DNA from: Actinokineospora iranica
GTDB taxonomy: Bacteria > Actinomycetota > Actinomycetes > Mycobacteriales > Pseudonocardiaceae
Direction: 5' to 3'
Assembly: GCF_900101685.1 (NCBI RefSeq)
Contig: NZ_FMZZ01000004.1
Coordinates: 62,001-126,000 of the forward strand
Length of the DNA: 64,000 bases
Of this stretch, positions 1-8,075 are shown one piece after another. Under the pieces are notes generated by a model that worked only from the letters and a program-made list of their open reading frames with translations, was not told where the DNA came from and searched no databases. Positions within the stretch are counted from its first letter, which is position 1. Each line of letters begins with the position of its first letter. The translations under genes were made by a program, and so were the position numbers.

Positions 1-2212
1 CGGGTAGCTGCCCGCGCAGCGGGTCAGGCGCGGCCGGGCGGGTGGTGACCAGGGGCAAGGCGATCTCGTGGGCGTGGCCGCCGATCCAGCCGAAATCGTC
101 TGCCGGGGTGGCGGTGTGGAGGATGGCTTGGCCATGTCGCGTGAGGTGCGTGCGCAGCAGGGAGGCGTGGGTGGGCTCGTTCAAGGTGAGGCGCAGGGTG
201 CGGTCGGCGTCGCGAAGTTCGACCACGTCTGGGCAGCTCCAGCGCTGCCTCCAGCGGTCGAGCACCGGTCGCCAGTGGTCGGGACTGGCGGGAAGGTCAG
301 CGGTGGTCAGTCGCCATTGGGCTGGAGACAGGATGGTGCGGCGGTAGCGCACTTGCGGGAGGAACGGCAGCCTGAGGTGCGGCCCCCAGTCGAACTGGTA
401 CCAGGCGGCGGAGAACGCGCGCGGAAGATGCGCCAGGAATCGCGCGATCAGCGGTGGCTGCTTGTTCAGCGCGAGAGCGTGAAACACCTGCGGTTCGACC
501 ACCCGGCGGCGGGAGCGGCTGACCAGGTGCAGGCGGTCGCGCGTCGCGGTGATGGCCAGGTCGTCCACTGTGATTAGCGCGTGGTCGCCTCCGGGTGCGC
601 GATGTTCGCCCAGCGGGAGCAGGTGGTCGAGATACGCCGGGACGCGACAGACGTTCTCCGCGTGCGGGTAGAGCGGTCCGAAGGACATCTGGGCACGCAA
701 CGCCCCGACGGTCGCGGCGGGCAGCGCCCGGTAGGCGTCGGCCAGGCCGGTGCCCGTCGCCATTGGGGTGAAGCGGCTGGTCAGCGTTCCAGCGGAGCGG
801 GCTGGGGCGACGGTGAGCAGGAAGTCGCCAGCGTCGAGGGCGGCGGCGCTGGTGGCGTGGACGCGGGCGGAAAGCTCCACGTGCGGCGGGATGAAGTGCT
901 CATCGAAAGTTGTGCCGGTCAGCTCACCGATCTGGTCGTCGGTGAGGATGATCTCGCGGGTGCCGGTGGCCAACGCCTGCCAGGCCAGCGCCAACAGCCG
1001 CTCGTCGCGCTCAGAGACATTCGAGGACGACGCGGGCAGCACGCTGCCCTGGTATCCGGCTGGGAAGCCGAGTCCGGTGTCCGGGTCTATGACGTCAGCC
1101 AAGGGAACCAACGTTCCGGCGCCGTATCGGTCTATGAACGCCGAGTGGTAGTTCCGCCAAGCCGCTTCCCCGGTTGGCTGTCTGGTCAGGCGCAGCAACG
1201 CGCCCGCGGCACGTTCCATCTCGTGCGCGACGTGGTGGGGCAGCCGGATTTCACAGTCCAGCATCAGGTCCACGGCCAGCGGGGTGCGCCCGACCGGAGA
1301 GAGTTGCCTCATGCTCGCGGTGATCGTGGCGCGTGCGCGGCGCTGATCGTCCCGGGTGGTCGTGGCGTGGTTGTGATGGTGCAACTCGACATGGATCGCG
1401 TTCAGGTCGCGCACGAAGGCGGCGGTGTCGGGAAGCGTGTCGGCTTCGGTTTCATGGAGTTGGTCCATGAGGTGGGTGAACGGATCGGTGACGGTAAAGG
1501 GGGCGCGCAGGTTGGTCAGCAGGTAGCCGCTTCGCACGAGTTCGGTGAGCATGGCCTGGACCTTGGACCGATCGGCGGCGAAATCCACGGCCAGCGTGTC
1601 GATCAGGACGCCGAAGCGGACCGGGACGGCCGCCTTGTCCTGGACGGCGGCAATTGCTGGGGTGTGGCGGACAGTCACGCGGTTCGGCCCCTGTGGGACT
1701 TCGAAACGGCCACCGCGCCTGACCGCGAGGTCGGTGACCACAACCCGGAGCCGTCGCAGCAGCTCCGGACATCCCTCGGCGCGGGTGATGATGTCGGCCA
1801 GCCACTCGGTGTTGACGCGGGCGACCGCCCGGTGTTCCTCACCCCAGCGCGCTTGGGCGCCCGCTCCGAGTTCGACCGGAGCCACGCCCGCGAACAACCC
1901 GAACGGCGTGGGACGGCCGATGCTGCGCAACAGGTAGCGAGCGGTGGACAGGGTGGCGCTGCGGATCTGCTTGTCCTCGACAAGGTGACCGGAGCGAATG
2001 GTGTCGACGGCCGCACCCAGCGACGGGCTGGCCTGGCGAACCGCGTCAGCGAGACGGGGACTGGACCACACGGTATCCAGCCAAGTGCGGCACGACCGGG
2101 GGTCGGTGAGGTCGGGCCAGTGGTCGGGCGCGTTGGTCAGCGGCGCGGCGGCGGCTCGTAGCAACGCGACACCGGTGTGCCGGTAGAGCGGTTTCTTGTC
2201 GGTGGCTCGCAT
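1..2212 (-). CDS. Lanthipeptide dehydratase (LanB), N-terminal 737 residues, cut by window edge
   Basis: Class I lanthipeptide dehydratase: uses glutamyl-tRNA to glutamylate and then eliminate Ser/Thr in the precursor peptide. The frame is open from ATG at 2212 to the left edge. The family hallmark RPTPFGLFAGV lies at about residues 98-108, after an N-terminal MRATDKKPLYRHTG; the part near the edge (GGDHALITVDDLAIT) also matches the family. Full-length LanB proteins are about 1000 residues, so the C-terminal part lies outside. GAGGAA precedes the ATG by about six bases. It follows the precursor gene after a strong hairpin. Modification partners (cyclase, methyltransferase) are expected beyond the edge but cannot be seen. 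Confidence 0.93.
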   Translation of the reverse strand, partial: MRATDKKPLYRHTGVALLRAAAAPLTNAPDHWPDLTDPRSCRTWLDTVWSSPRLADAVRQASPSLGAAVDTIRSGHLVEDKQIRSATLSTARYLLRSIGRPTPFGLFAGVAPVELGAGAQARWGEEHRAVARVNTEWLADIITRAEGCPELLRRLRVVVTDLAVRRGGRFEVPQGPNRVTVRHTPAIAAVQDKAAVPVRFGVLIDTLAVDFAADRSKVQAMLTELVRSGYLLTNLRAPFTVTDPFTHLMDQLHETEADTLPDTAAFVRDLNAIHVELHHHNHATTTRDDQRRARATITASMRQLSPVGRTPLAVDLMLDCEIRLPHHVAHEMERAAGALLRLTRQPTGEAAWRNYHSAFIDRYGAGTLVPLADVIDPDTGLGFPAGYQGSVLPASSSNVSERDERLLALAWQALATGTREIILTDDQIGELTGTTFDEHFIPPHVELSARVHATSAAALDAGDFLLTVAPARSAGTLTSRFTPMATGTGLADAYRALPAATVGALRAQMSFGPLYPHAENVCRVPAYLDHLLPLGEHRAPGGDHALITVDDLAITATRDRLHLVSRSRRRVVEPQVFHALALNKQPPLIARFLAHLPRAFSAAWYQFDWGPHLRLPFLPQVRYRRTILSPAQWRLTTADLPASPDHWRPVLDRWRQRWSCPDVVELRDADRTLRLTLNEPTHASLLRTHLTRHGQAILHTATPADDFGWIGGHAHEIALPLVTTRPAAPDPLRGQLP

Positions 2213-2232
2213 CGCGGTTCCTCGGGCAGGCG

Positions 2233-2265
2233 GAGCAGGGGCCGGAGGCGTTCCGGCCCCTGCTC
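2233..2265 (-). terminator. Attenuator hairpin between precursor and dehydratase genes
   Basis: Perfect 14-bp inverted repeat (GAGCAGGGGCCGGA and its complement) with a 5-base loop, in the 72-base gap between the precursor stop and the LanB start. A partial terminator here would give many precursor transcripts and fewer enzyme transcripts, as is common in lantibiotic operons. There is no clear U tract. Confidence 0.7.
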
Positions 2266-2284
2266 ACGGGGTGAACGACGGTTC

Positions 2285-2455
2285 TCAGACGCCGTCGCTG
2301 ATGCAGGCTGACGCGCAGGTGGGGTCGCAGCCGTCGTCTGTGCCGTTGCCGCACGCCGAAAGCGGGTGGCCGGGCGGAACATCGGTGATGATCCGCACGT
2401 CAAGGGCGAAGGGGTCCTCGACTGGTGGGGCGTCTGCGCTGATCGTTGCGGACAT
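2285..2455 (-). CDS. FxLD-family lanthipeptide precursor, 56 aa
   Basis: Small precursor peptide for the adjacent LanB. It has a leader of about 32 residues containing FALDVR (residues 16-21), the FxLD motif that names a family of actinobacterial class I lanthipeptides and resembles the FNLD box of nisin leaders. The core begins near LSACGNGTDDG and ends GCDPTCASACISDGV. It holds four Cys (35, 43, 47, 51) and five Ser/Thr (33, 39, 46, 49, 53), enough for up to four thioether rings. ATG at 2455 is preceded by GAAAGG at six bases. The core has two Asp-Gly steps (41-42, 54-55), sites prone to aspartimide formation. Ring pattern and product are unknown. Confidence 0.93.
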   Translation of the reverse strand: MSATISADAPPVEDPFALDVRIITDVPPGHPLSACGNGTDDGCDPTCASACISDGV

Positions 2456-2581
2456 TAGGTGCCTTTCGTCGTATCGGGCAGATCCTCATCAACCTGACCA
2501 GAAACACCTTGCGAGACAAGGATTCGAGCCAGGAGCCTGTCGTGCCGTCCCATGGCCGTCCGGCTGAACGGGACAGCAAAA

Positions 2582-2881
2582 TCACGGTGGCGGAAGAGCC
2601 GTCTGGTGCGCTTGCGGGCTGGGTTGGGGTGGTTGCAGGTGCCGATGCAAGTCCCGAGGCACGAGTTCACCTATGTCGATCCCAGCGGCGCGCACGTGGT
2701 GCGCGGCGTCCCGGAACCGGACACACGGCCAGCGTTCCGTGGAGCACAGCGGGCACATCCTGGGCGCGTGCTGGGGCGGCAAATGCGCGGCCAGGTCGTC
2801 GATGCTCTGGGCGACCAGTCCGACCGTGCTGTCCGCGGCGACGATGACGGCCCGGATGCCGCGCAGCCCGCCCGCGTTCAC
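2582..2881 (-). CDS. Small Cys-rich protein of unknown function in the lanthipeptide locus
   Basis: 99-residue protein starting at GTG 2881, which overlaps the stop of the upstream gene by four bases (GTGA), so the two are translationally coupled. The N-terminal half (VIVAADSTVGLVAQSIDDLAAHLPP) is followed by CPLCSTERWPC, a compact cysteine cluster that could bind zinc. The C-terminal 25 residues are rich in Pro and His. It lies 127 bases upstream of the precursor gene on the same strand. I do not recognise a named family; a role in the lanthipeptide locus is only inferred from position. Confidence 0.7.
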   Translation of the reverse strand: MNAGGLRGIRAVIVAADSTVGLVAQSIDDLAAHLPPQHAPRMCPLCSTERWPCVRFRDAAHHVRAAGIDIGELVPRDLHRHLQPPQPSPQAHQTALPPP

Positions 2882-3210
2882 GCGGTGACCGCCGGGCCGG
2901 TTGGGGTCTGGTAGCGCGGAAGCCGCCTACGACCGGACCATACGTCGATCCAGTCGATCAGCACGGCACGCGCGGCGTCGACCGATCGGGCCGCGGCCGC
3001 CACCACGTGATCGTCGGCGTGTGGGTCGCAGACCAGTCGGTGGGATTGGGCGCGCAGCCGGTGCTGGGTGGCCAGTCTTGCGGCGGCGGTGAGCACCGGG
3101 TGCCCGACCGGGGTGGCGGCGAAGGCGCCCACCACAACCGACGCCCGTGGCGGTGTGGTGTTCCTGCCCGATGGAACCGGAATGGCCTTGTCGCTGATCG
3201 CGGTGCTCAC
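2878..3210 (-). CDS. DUF4254-like small helical protein
   Basis: 110 residues from GTG 3210, with AAGGAGG eight bases upstream. The pattern GHPVLTAAARLATQHRLR followed by SVDAARAVLIDWIDVW resembles DUF4254 proteins of actinomycetes, small helical proteins of unknown function. First gene of the leftward group that leads into the precursor and LanB genes, and divergent from the HTH/TPR regulator. Family assignment is from pattern memory and is moderate. Confidence 0.65.
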   Translation of the reverse strand: MSTAISDKAIPVPSGRNTTPPRASVVVGAFAATPVGHPVLTAAARLATQHRLRAQSHRLVCDPHADDHVVAAAARSVDAARAVLIDWIDVWSGRRRLPRYQTPTGPAVTA

Positions 3211-3468
3211 GTTGCCGACCTCCTTGATCCGTACGTGGCGGGGAGTGCTGTCGTCGGTACTCAGCGTGGCCTACCCGAAGGGTGGTTCACCTCCTGCTCG
3301 GGCGGGAACATTTCCTCGCTTACTCCAGCCGTCCTGATCAGCGCGAACACGGAATAGACGGGTGAAAAGTTCCGCCCCTCGGAGCTGGCGCGCTCCCGGC
3401 GGCCCACTTCTCGGCGCTACCGTTCGCAGTAGCTGCGGCACACAACGGGTGCACCGGGAGGGTGGTCG
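3211..3468. promoter_or_regulatory. Divergent intergenic region of the lanthipeptide locus
   Basis: 258 bases between the leftward DUF4254-like gene and the rightward regulator, so it must hold promoters for both. The only clear signal is the AAGGAGG ribosome site of the leftward gene. No convincing -35/-10 pair or operator palindrome was found. Confidence 0.5.
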
Positions 3469-5010
3469 ATGCCTAGGAAGGCCGGGGCCTCCGGAAAGGC
3501 TGAGCGCGATCAGCTCCGCGACCGGATGCGCGCTCTTGGATGCTCGGTTGCCCAGATCGCCGCCGAGATGTCCCGCAGGTTCAACCTGCGGCCCCGCGCG
3601 GCGTGGCGGCACGCGTTGGGCTGGCCGCAGTGGAAGCTGGCGCAGGAGTACAACACCGCCCATCCCGGCGCCAAGCTGGCAGACAATCGGATCAGCGAGT
3701 ACGAGAGCTGGCCGCACGGGGGTACCGCGCCAAGCGTGCGCTACCTGTCCAATCTCGCCGCGACCTTCGGCCACGGCTGCACACCCGCCCACCTCGTCGA
3801 CGTCGACGACATGGAACATCTCAGTCCCACAGACCGCAGGCTCTTGGCCCCGGCCGGGGACGCGCTCATGGTGTCCAGCGCGAACATCGCGCCGTTCCCC
3901 GAGACCCACCCTGATCTCCGGCTTGCGAGCCGGAACATCAACACTGTCGGCAGCCGGGGAAACCGTCGCGTGGTACGCCGCGACGCTCGGGGGCTGCCAA
4001 TCCGCGAGGAGGTAGTCATGGCCGCCGAGGAATCCGCCCAGTTCCGACGCTGGAGCGCCACCACCAACGTCGATGACGAAGTGCTGGAGCAGATGGCGGC
4101 CGACATCGCAGAGGTCGCGTCGAGCTATCTCACCGATCCGCCCGCGACCGTGTTCTCCCGACTGATCGGCGCCCGCGACGACGTGTTCGCCTTGATCGCC
4201 GGACGCCAGCACCCGCGCCACAGCATGGAGCTGTACAAGATCGGCGGACAGATGTGCGCGCTGCTCGCGCACGCCTCCGCCGATCTGGGCCACCCGCACG
4301 CCGCGAACACCCACGCCCGCACCGCGCTGCATTGCGCCGAAGTCGCCAGCTACACCCCGCTGCGGGTCTACACCCGATGGGTGCAGAGCAACGTCGCCTA
4401 CTGGGACGGCCGCTATGACGACGCGGCCGGACTGGTCGAGGCCGCGTTGCCCGACGCCACCAGCGGGACGGCACTGCTACGACTGACCAGCCAGCAGGCC
4501 AGGATCAACGCCGCCCGCCAAGATTCCGCAGGTGTCGTTCGGGCGCTGGCCGCCGCGTCCGCCGCCCCGACCGACCCCACCGCAGACGAACCGGGCGTGT
4601 TCGCCTTCGCCACCGGCAAAGCGGCCTACTACGCCAGCGAAGCTCACCGGGAACTCGGCGGTGACAAACACCTCGATGCCGCCATTGACTGGGCACTTAC
4701 CGCCGTCAACGAGTTCGCCGCGGAACGCCACCCCAATGCCCAGTTCGTCGCCGCCGCCCGCATCGACCTCACCCGCGCCCACCTGGCCCGCGGCGACCTC
4801 GACGCGGTGGGCGAGCACTTGGCTCCGGTCTTGTCCACTGTGGCCGAGCAGCGCACCGTCCCGGTGATCAGCCGCGTCAGGTCGTTGACCACCCTGCTGA
4901 GCGGCCACCCGGGCATCGAGTCCTCCACTGTGGCCTCTTTGCGCGATGATCTCGCCGAGTTCTGTTCCACTCCGGCGGCCAGTCCGTCGGAGCTGAACTC
5001 GGCCGACTGA
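3469..5010 (+). CDS. HTH regulator with C-terminal TPR-like repeats
   Basis: 513-residue putative regulator. The first 110 residues carry a helix-turn-helix region (LGCSVAQIAAEMSRRFNLRP, then WPQWKLAQEYN and RISEYESWP), as in XRE-type regulators. From about residue 200 the protein is all-helical with repeated Ala-rich pairs (YDDAAGLVEAALPDA, HLDAAIDWALTAVNEF, ARGDLDAVGEHLAPVL) typical of TPR sensor domains. Such proteins often sit beside natural-product and signalling loci in actinomycetes. It is divergent from the lanthipeptide genes and is the obvious candidate regulator (inference). ATG 3469 follows a G-rich site. Confidence 0.8.
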   Translation: MPRKAGASGKAERDQLRDRMRALGCSVAQIAAEMSRRFNLRPRAAWRHALGWPQWKLAQEYNTAHPGAKLADNRISEYESWPHGGTAPSVRYLSNLAATFGHGCTPAHLVDVDDMEHLSPTDRRLLAPAGDALMVSSANIAPFPETHPDLRLASRNINTVGSRGNRRVVRRDARGLPIREEVVMAAEESAQFRRWSATTNVDDEVLEQMAADIAEVASSYLTDPPATVFSRLIGARDDVFALIAGRQHPRHSMELYKIGGQMCALLAHASADLGHPHAANTHARTALHCAEVASYTPLRVYTRWVQSNVAYWDGRYDDAAGLVEAALPDATSGTALLRLTSQQARINAARQDSAGVVRALAAASAAPTDPTADEPGVFAFATGKAAYYASEAHRELGGDKHLDAAIDWALTAVNEFAAERHPNAQFVAAARIDLTRAHLARGDLDAVGEHLAPVLSTVAEQRTVPVISRVRSLTTLLSGHPGIESSTVASLRDDLAEFCSTPAASPSELNSAD

Positions 5011-5036
5011 CCCGCTCACAACCGGGAGGTGTGAAC

Positions 5037-5516
5037 GTGCCCGTGCAAGTCGCTGTCTGCGGACCACGCCACTGCACTGAGCAGGACCAGGCCGACGCCC
5101 AGCAGGTGGGCAAACTGCTGGCCCAGGCCGGTGCGACGGTGATCTGCGGCGGCGGCACCGGAGTGATGGCCGCTGTCGCCGCGGGCGCCCGCGCCGAGAA
5201 CGGCCTGGTCATCGGCATCCGCCCCAACGACTCCACCGAAGGGGCCAACCCCGACCTGTCGGCGGTGATCGTCACCAACATGGGCGAAGCCCGCAACGCC
5301 GCCATCGTCTGGTCCGCCGACGCCGTCATCGCGATCGGCGGCTCGTGGGGCACCCTGTCCGAGATCGCCCTGGCCAAACGACGCGGCGGCATTCCGGTCA
5401 TCACTCTGAACGGTTGGACCGTCCTCGACCACGACGGCAACCCGTTGCCAGACACCACACTTACGGCCGACAGCCCCCAAGACGCCGTCGATCTTGCCCT
5501 CAACGGCAGCCGCTAG
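5037..5516 (+). CDS. TIGR00725/LOG-like Rossmann protein
   Basis: 159-residue nucleotide-binding protein of the SLOG superfamily (formerly 'lysine decarboxylase-like'). The glycine loop CGGGTGVMAAVAAGA and the second motif GGSWGTLSEIALAKR (a variant of PGGxGTxxE) are clear. LOG relatives cleave nucleoside monophosphates; TIGR00725 members are mostly uncharacterised. GTG 5037 is preferred over GTG 5031 because GGGAGG ends seven bases before it. It lies 26 bases after the regulator and may be co-transcribed. Its stop overlaps the convergent excisionase gene by four bases. Confidence 0.85.
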   Translation: MPVQVAVCGPRHCTEQDQADAQQVGKLLAQAGATVICGGGTGVMAAVAAGARAENGLVIGIRPNDSTEGANPDLSAVIVTNMGEARNAAIVWSADAVIAIGGSWGTLSEIALAKRRGGIPVITLNGWTVLDHDGNPLPDTTLTADSPQDAVDLALNGSR

Positions 5517-5752
5517 AGCACGTCGCGATCGTCTGACAATGTCGTGATGATCGAGGCCGTGACCACTCGGTAGCGGCTGCCGACCCGCAGCACCCTTGCC
5601 GGAAACTCGCCCCGCGCTATCAACTCGTAGGCATGGCTGCGGCTCAGACCGAACGCGGCTGCTGCTTCCGGCACCCCCACCGCAGCGGGCCAAGTCTCGC
5701 GGATCTCGCTCAGCGTCGGCGTTCTACTGAGCTTGTTCACCTCATCTGACAT
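5513..5752 (-). CDS. Excisionase-like HTH protein (AlpA/Xis type)
   Basis: 79-residue DNA-binding protein. VGVPEAAAAFGLSRSHAYELIARGEFP followed by VLRVGSRYRV is the winged-helix pattern of excisionases and AlpA-like proteins. ATG 5752 has a GGGGGGA ribosome site. It is divergent from the gene before the integrase, the usual place for an excision/recombination-directionality factor. Confidence 0.85.
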   Translation of the reverse strand: MSDEVNKLSRTPTLSEIRETWPAAVGVPEAAAAFGLSRSHAYELIARGEFPARVLRVGSRYRVVTASIITTLSDDRDVL

Positions 5753-5825
5753 GTTCCCCCCATCGACGATGTCCGGGCATGATACAACTAAGTCATTGCC
5801 ATGTCATCGTAGTCTGGGGAGGATC

Positions 5826-6404
5826 GTGGCGCGTCAACCGAAGGACTTCCGGATCGCGTGGGCTTCCGCCGAGCCCTCGGCGCCACTCGGCTATCTCTTG
5901 ACTGGCCCGGAAACCGCCATTCCCATGCGGTTTCGCGCGTCGATCACGCTGGAGACACCTCCCGCGACCGTGACGATCGAGGTGTTCGTCGGAGCCGACC
6001 TGCGGCCAAGAGTCCACGAGTTGGCCATTCGGTCGAACACCCAGTTCCAGATCACCACCACGGTGCTGCGCCAAGTGCTGGTCGAGCAACTGCTCCGGGA
6101 AGCGGTGGCGAAGGCCGAGGTCCCGGTAAGCGCCCTCCCGCCAGGCGCGATCTTGGGCGCGCCCCCGCAACCCGAAGTGGCACATGGGAAAGCCGAGACA
6201 GACGCGCAGACCGCGGCCCGGGTCTACTCCCAGGCAGTCACATCCGGCAGCCCCGCGCCCGCGATGGCCGTGGCCCGGGAGATGGGGCGGTCACGGGCGC
6301 AAGTCGCCCGCTACCTGCGCAAGGCCCGACAGATGGGGCTCCTGCCCGAACTCGCACCACCAGGTGTGGAGAACGATCGAGAGGAAGGACAGACGCACCA
6401 GTGA
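5826..6404 (+). CDS. Unknown protein coupled to the integrase, C-terminal HTH
   Basis: 192 residues from GTG 5826, chosen because GGGGAGGA lies directly upstream; an earlier in-frame start at 5733 would overlap the excisionase start. The N-terminal 100 residues look like a beta-rich domain (ITLETPPATVTIEVFVGADL). The C-terminus has AREMGRSRAQVARYLRKARQ, a recognisable helix-turn-helix. Its stop overlaps the integrase start (GTGA, 6401-6404), so the two are translationally coupled. The family was not recognised; a role in controlling integration or replication is inferred. Confidence 0.75.
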   Translation: MARQPKDFRIAWASAEPSAPLGYLLTGPETAIPMRFRASITLETPPATVTIEVFVGADLRPRVHELAIRSNTQFQITTTVLRQVLVEQLLREAVAKAEVPVSALPPGAILGAPPQPEVAHGKAETDAQTAARVYSQAVTSGSPAPAMAVAREMGRSRAQVARYLRKARQMGLLPELAPPGVENDREEGQTHQ

Positions 6405-7612
6405 GTGATCCGATCAAGAAGATCACGTTGAAGAGCGGAGCGGTGAGATACCGCTTCGTCATCGATGTCGGGCGTGACCCGGAGACCAGCCGGAGGCTGC
6501 AGAAGACCTTCACCTTCGACACCAAGCGGGAAGCCCGCGCCGAGTACGACAAGATCCGGCACCAAACCAACGAGGGCAGCTACATCCGGCCTGCCAAGGT
6601 CACCGTGGCCGAGTACCTGACCGGCTGGCTGGAAGGCGCCACCCGGGATCTCCGGGACTCCAGCAAGAGGAGCTACCGGGATGCGCTCCGACCGGCCTTC
6701 GAGCGGCTGGGTCCGACAGCGATGCAGAAGGTCACCAAGGCCGACATCGAGCGGATGGTCACCTGGATGGCGACCGAGGGCAGGCGACGCGGCGGAAAGC
6801 CAGGCACCGGCCTCGGCCCGCGCAGCATCCAGCTCACGCTCGGACGGCTCACCGCCGCGTTCGAGATGGCGACGCTGGAGGGCCTGATCCCCAGGAACGT
6901 GGCCAAGCTGGTGAAACCGCCCAAGTACGAGCCTGCTGAGCCGGAGACCTGGTCGAAGGCCGAGGTGCACAGGTTCCTGACCAAGGCCAAGAAGGATCGC
7001 CTCCATGCCGCCTGGCGGCTCTCGCTCTATGGCCTTCGGCGCGGCGAGGTCTTGGGCCTGCGATGGAAGGACGTGGACTTCGGACCGTTCAGCGCTGTGT
7101 GCGGGAAGCACAGCGAACGTTGGTGTGCCGAGTGCTACGGCGCCAAGCACGCCACCGTCCATGTGCGGCAGTCGCGAGTGCTGGTCGAGGGCAAGATCCT
7201 GATCGAGCCGCCCAAGTCCAGGAACGGGTTCCGGAAGCTGCCGCTCGACGCCCGCTTGGCCGTCGCACTGCGGGCGCTCAAGGTCGCGCAAGCGGCCGAG
7301 AAGCTGGCCGCGGGCGAAGGCTATGTCGACAGCGGCTACGTGGTCGTCAACGAACTTGGCCAGCCCGTTCACCCCGAGTGGTACTCCGACGAGTTCCAGC
7401 GGCTGTCGAAGCGCGCCGGAGTCAAGCGGATCGTCCTCCACGAGGGGCGGCACACCACGCTGAGCCTGATGGAGAAGGCCGGGGTGCCGATCTCCATCAT
7501 CAGCAAGTGGGCCGGGCACTACGACACGGCGTTCACCTACTCAACCTACGTGCACGCCGACGACGAAGACCTCAAAACCGGCACCGACGCCCTCGGCAGG
7601 ATCTACAAGTAA
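6401..7612 (+). CDS. int: Tyrosine-recombinase integrase of left element
   Basis: 403-residue site-specific recombinase that would insert the left element at tRNA-Arg. Order: N-terminal arm-binding region, core-binding helices (VAEYLTGWLEGATRDL), then the catalytic domain with the first Arg in LYGLRRGEVLGLRW, HEGRHT as the HxxR box, the following His in WAGH and the nucleophile Tyr in STYVH. A short Cys/His segment (CGKHSERWCAEC) is inserted after the first catalytic motif and looks zinc-binding. GTG 6401 overlaps the stop of the upstream gene. The putative att site begins 103 bases downstream. Confidence 0.95.
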   Translation: MSDPIKKITLKSGAVRYRFVIDVGRDPETSRRLQKTFTFDTKREARAEYDKIRHQTNEGSYIRPAKVTVAEYLTGWLEGATRDLRDSSKRSYRDALRPAFERLGPTAMQKVTKADIERMVTWMATEGRRRGGKPGTGLGPRSIQLTLGRLTAAFEMATLEGLIPRNVAKLVKPPKYEPAEPETWSKAEVHRFLTKAKKDRLHAAWRLSLYGLRRGEVLGLRWKDVDFGPFSAVCGKHSERWCAECYGAKHATVHVRQSRVLVEGKILIEPPKSRNGFRKLPLDARLAVALRALKVAQAAEKLAAGEGYVDSGYVVVNELGQPVHPEWYSDEFQRLSKRAGVKRIVLHEGRHTTLSLMEKAGVPISIISKWAGHYDTAFTYSTYVHADDEDLKTGTDALGRIYK

Positions 7613-7714
7613 GCAGTACAAGCGTTCGTGTGACACTGTGAGACAACGAGGCCGGAAACAGAACAAGACCTCGTCCCCATAACTGAGAACAAGGCCCTGA
7701 CCTGGACTTACTTG

Positions 7715-7757
7715 GTGCGCCCGAAGGGATTCGAACCCCTAACCTTCTGATCCGTAG
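7715..7757. repeat. att direct repeat, left copy (tRNA-Arg 3' fragment)
   Basis: 43 bases identical to 14661-14703. They match the 3' part of tRNA-Arg from anticodon arm to discriminator base. The flanking bases differ from those of the intact tRNA. It serves both as right end of the left element and left end of the right element. Confidence 0.95.
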
Positions 7758-7853
7758 GACTTCGGTCCACCGTTCCACAGAGTCCCGCTTGCGTGTTTTT
7801 CCTGGTCACCTGCGGTATGTGCAGCAGTAGCTTTTACCCGAACGGGCGAGGAC

Positions 7854-7873
7854 TGAGACGGCGATTGAGACGG
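7854..7873. repeat. Integrase arm-type site pair, left end
   Basis: Two copies of TGAGACGG at 7854 and 7866, exactly 12 bases apart, about 100 bases inside the left att repeat. The same octamer and spacing recur at the right end of the element, which suits arm sites for an AP2/arm-binding integrase. Binding is inferred. Confidence 0.6.
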
Positions 7874-7943
7874 CTCAGGAAGCCCCCTGCCTGGAGCGTG
7901 CCAGCCGCTGGCGTGGCGGCGCGAAGGCTGTCACCGTAGGTGG

Positions 7944-8075
7944 ATGAGGATGGTGACGTGCCCGGACTGCCATGGGTCAGGCTTGCAAGACCCGCCCGCG
8001 AACGAGAGCGACGACGACGGCAGTCCCCGCGGTAAGTGCTCGGGTTGCGGCGGTCTCGGGCAGGTGCCCGGATGA
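7944..8075 (+). CDS. 43-aa zinc-finger-like mini-protein
   Basis: Short protein with two DnaJ-type knuckles, CPDCHGSG and CSGCGGLG, separated by an acidic linker (ANESDDDGS). Four cysteines in two CxxC pairs fit one zinc ion. ATG 7944 or 7950 could be the start; GGATGAGG precedes the second. The stop overlaps the next start (ATGA, 8072-8075), so the pair is translationally coupled. Function unknown; it is the first gene inside the right element. Confidence 0.7.
   Translation: MRMVTCPDCHGSGLQDPPANESDDDGSPRGKCSGCGGLGQVPG

Larger units (their letters stand above)
1..7757. mobile_element. Left integrative element (right part only)
   Basis: Inferred element whose right end is the 43-bp tRNA-Arg 3' copy at 7715-7757, next to an integrase reading toward it and an excisionase. 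It must extend left to another att copy that is outside the window or absent. If so, the lanthipeptide locus is cargo. Seen: integrase, excisionase, att copy. Inferred: that the lanthipeptide genes belong to the same element, since no left boundary is visible. Confidence 0.5.

Noticed and set aside
581-2161. Rightward 526-codon open frame
   Set aside because: It is codon-aligned antisense to the dehydratase gene, whose product carries clear family motifs; the rightward protein is Gly/Arg/Val-rich with no recognisable domain.
3271-4332. Leftward 353-codon frame
   Set aside because: Antisense to the HTH/TPR regulator, which has a recognisable domain order.
7572-7778. Leftward 68-codon frame across the att copy
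   Set aside because: Its apparent protein (RLGVRIPSG) is the well-known false translation of a tRNA 3' end.
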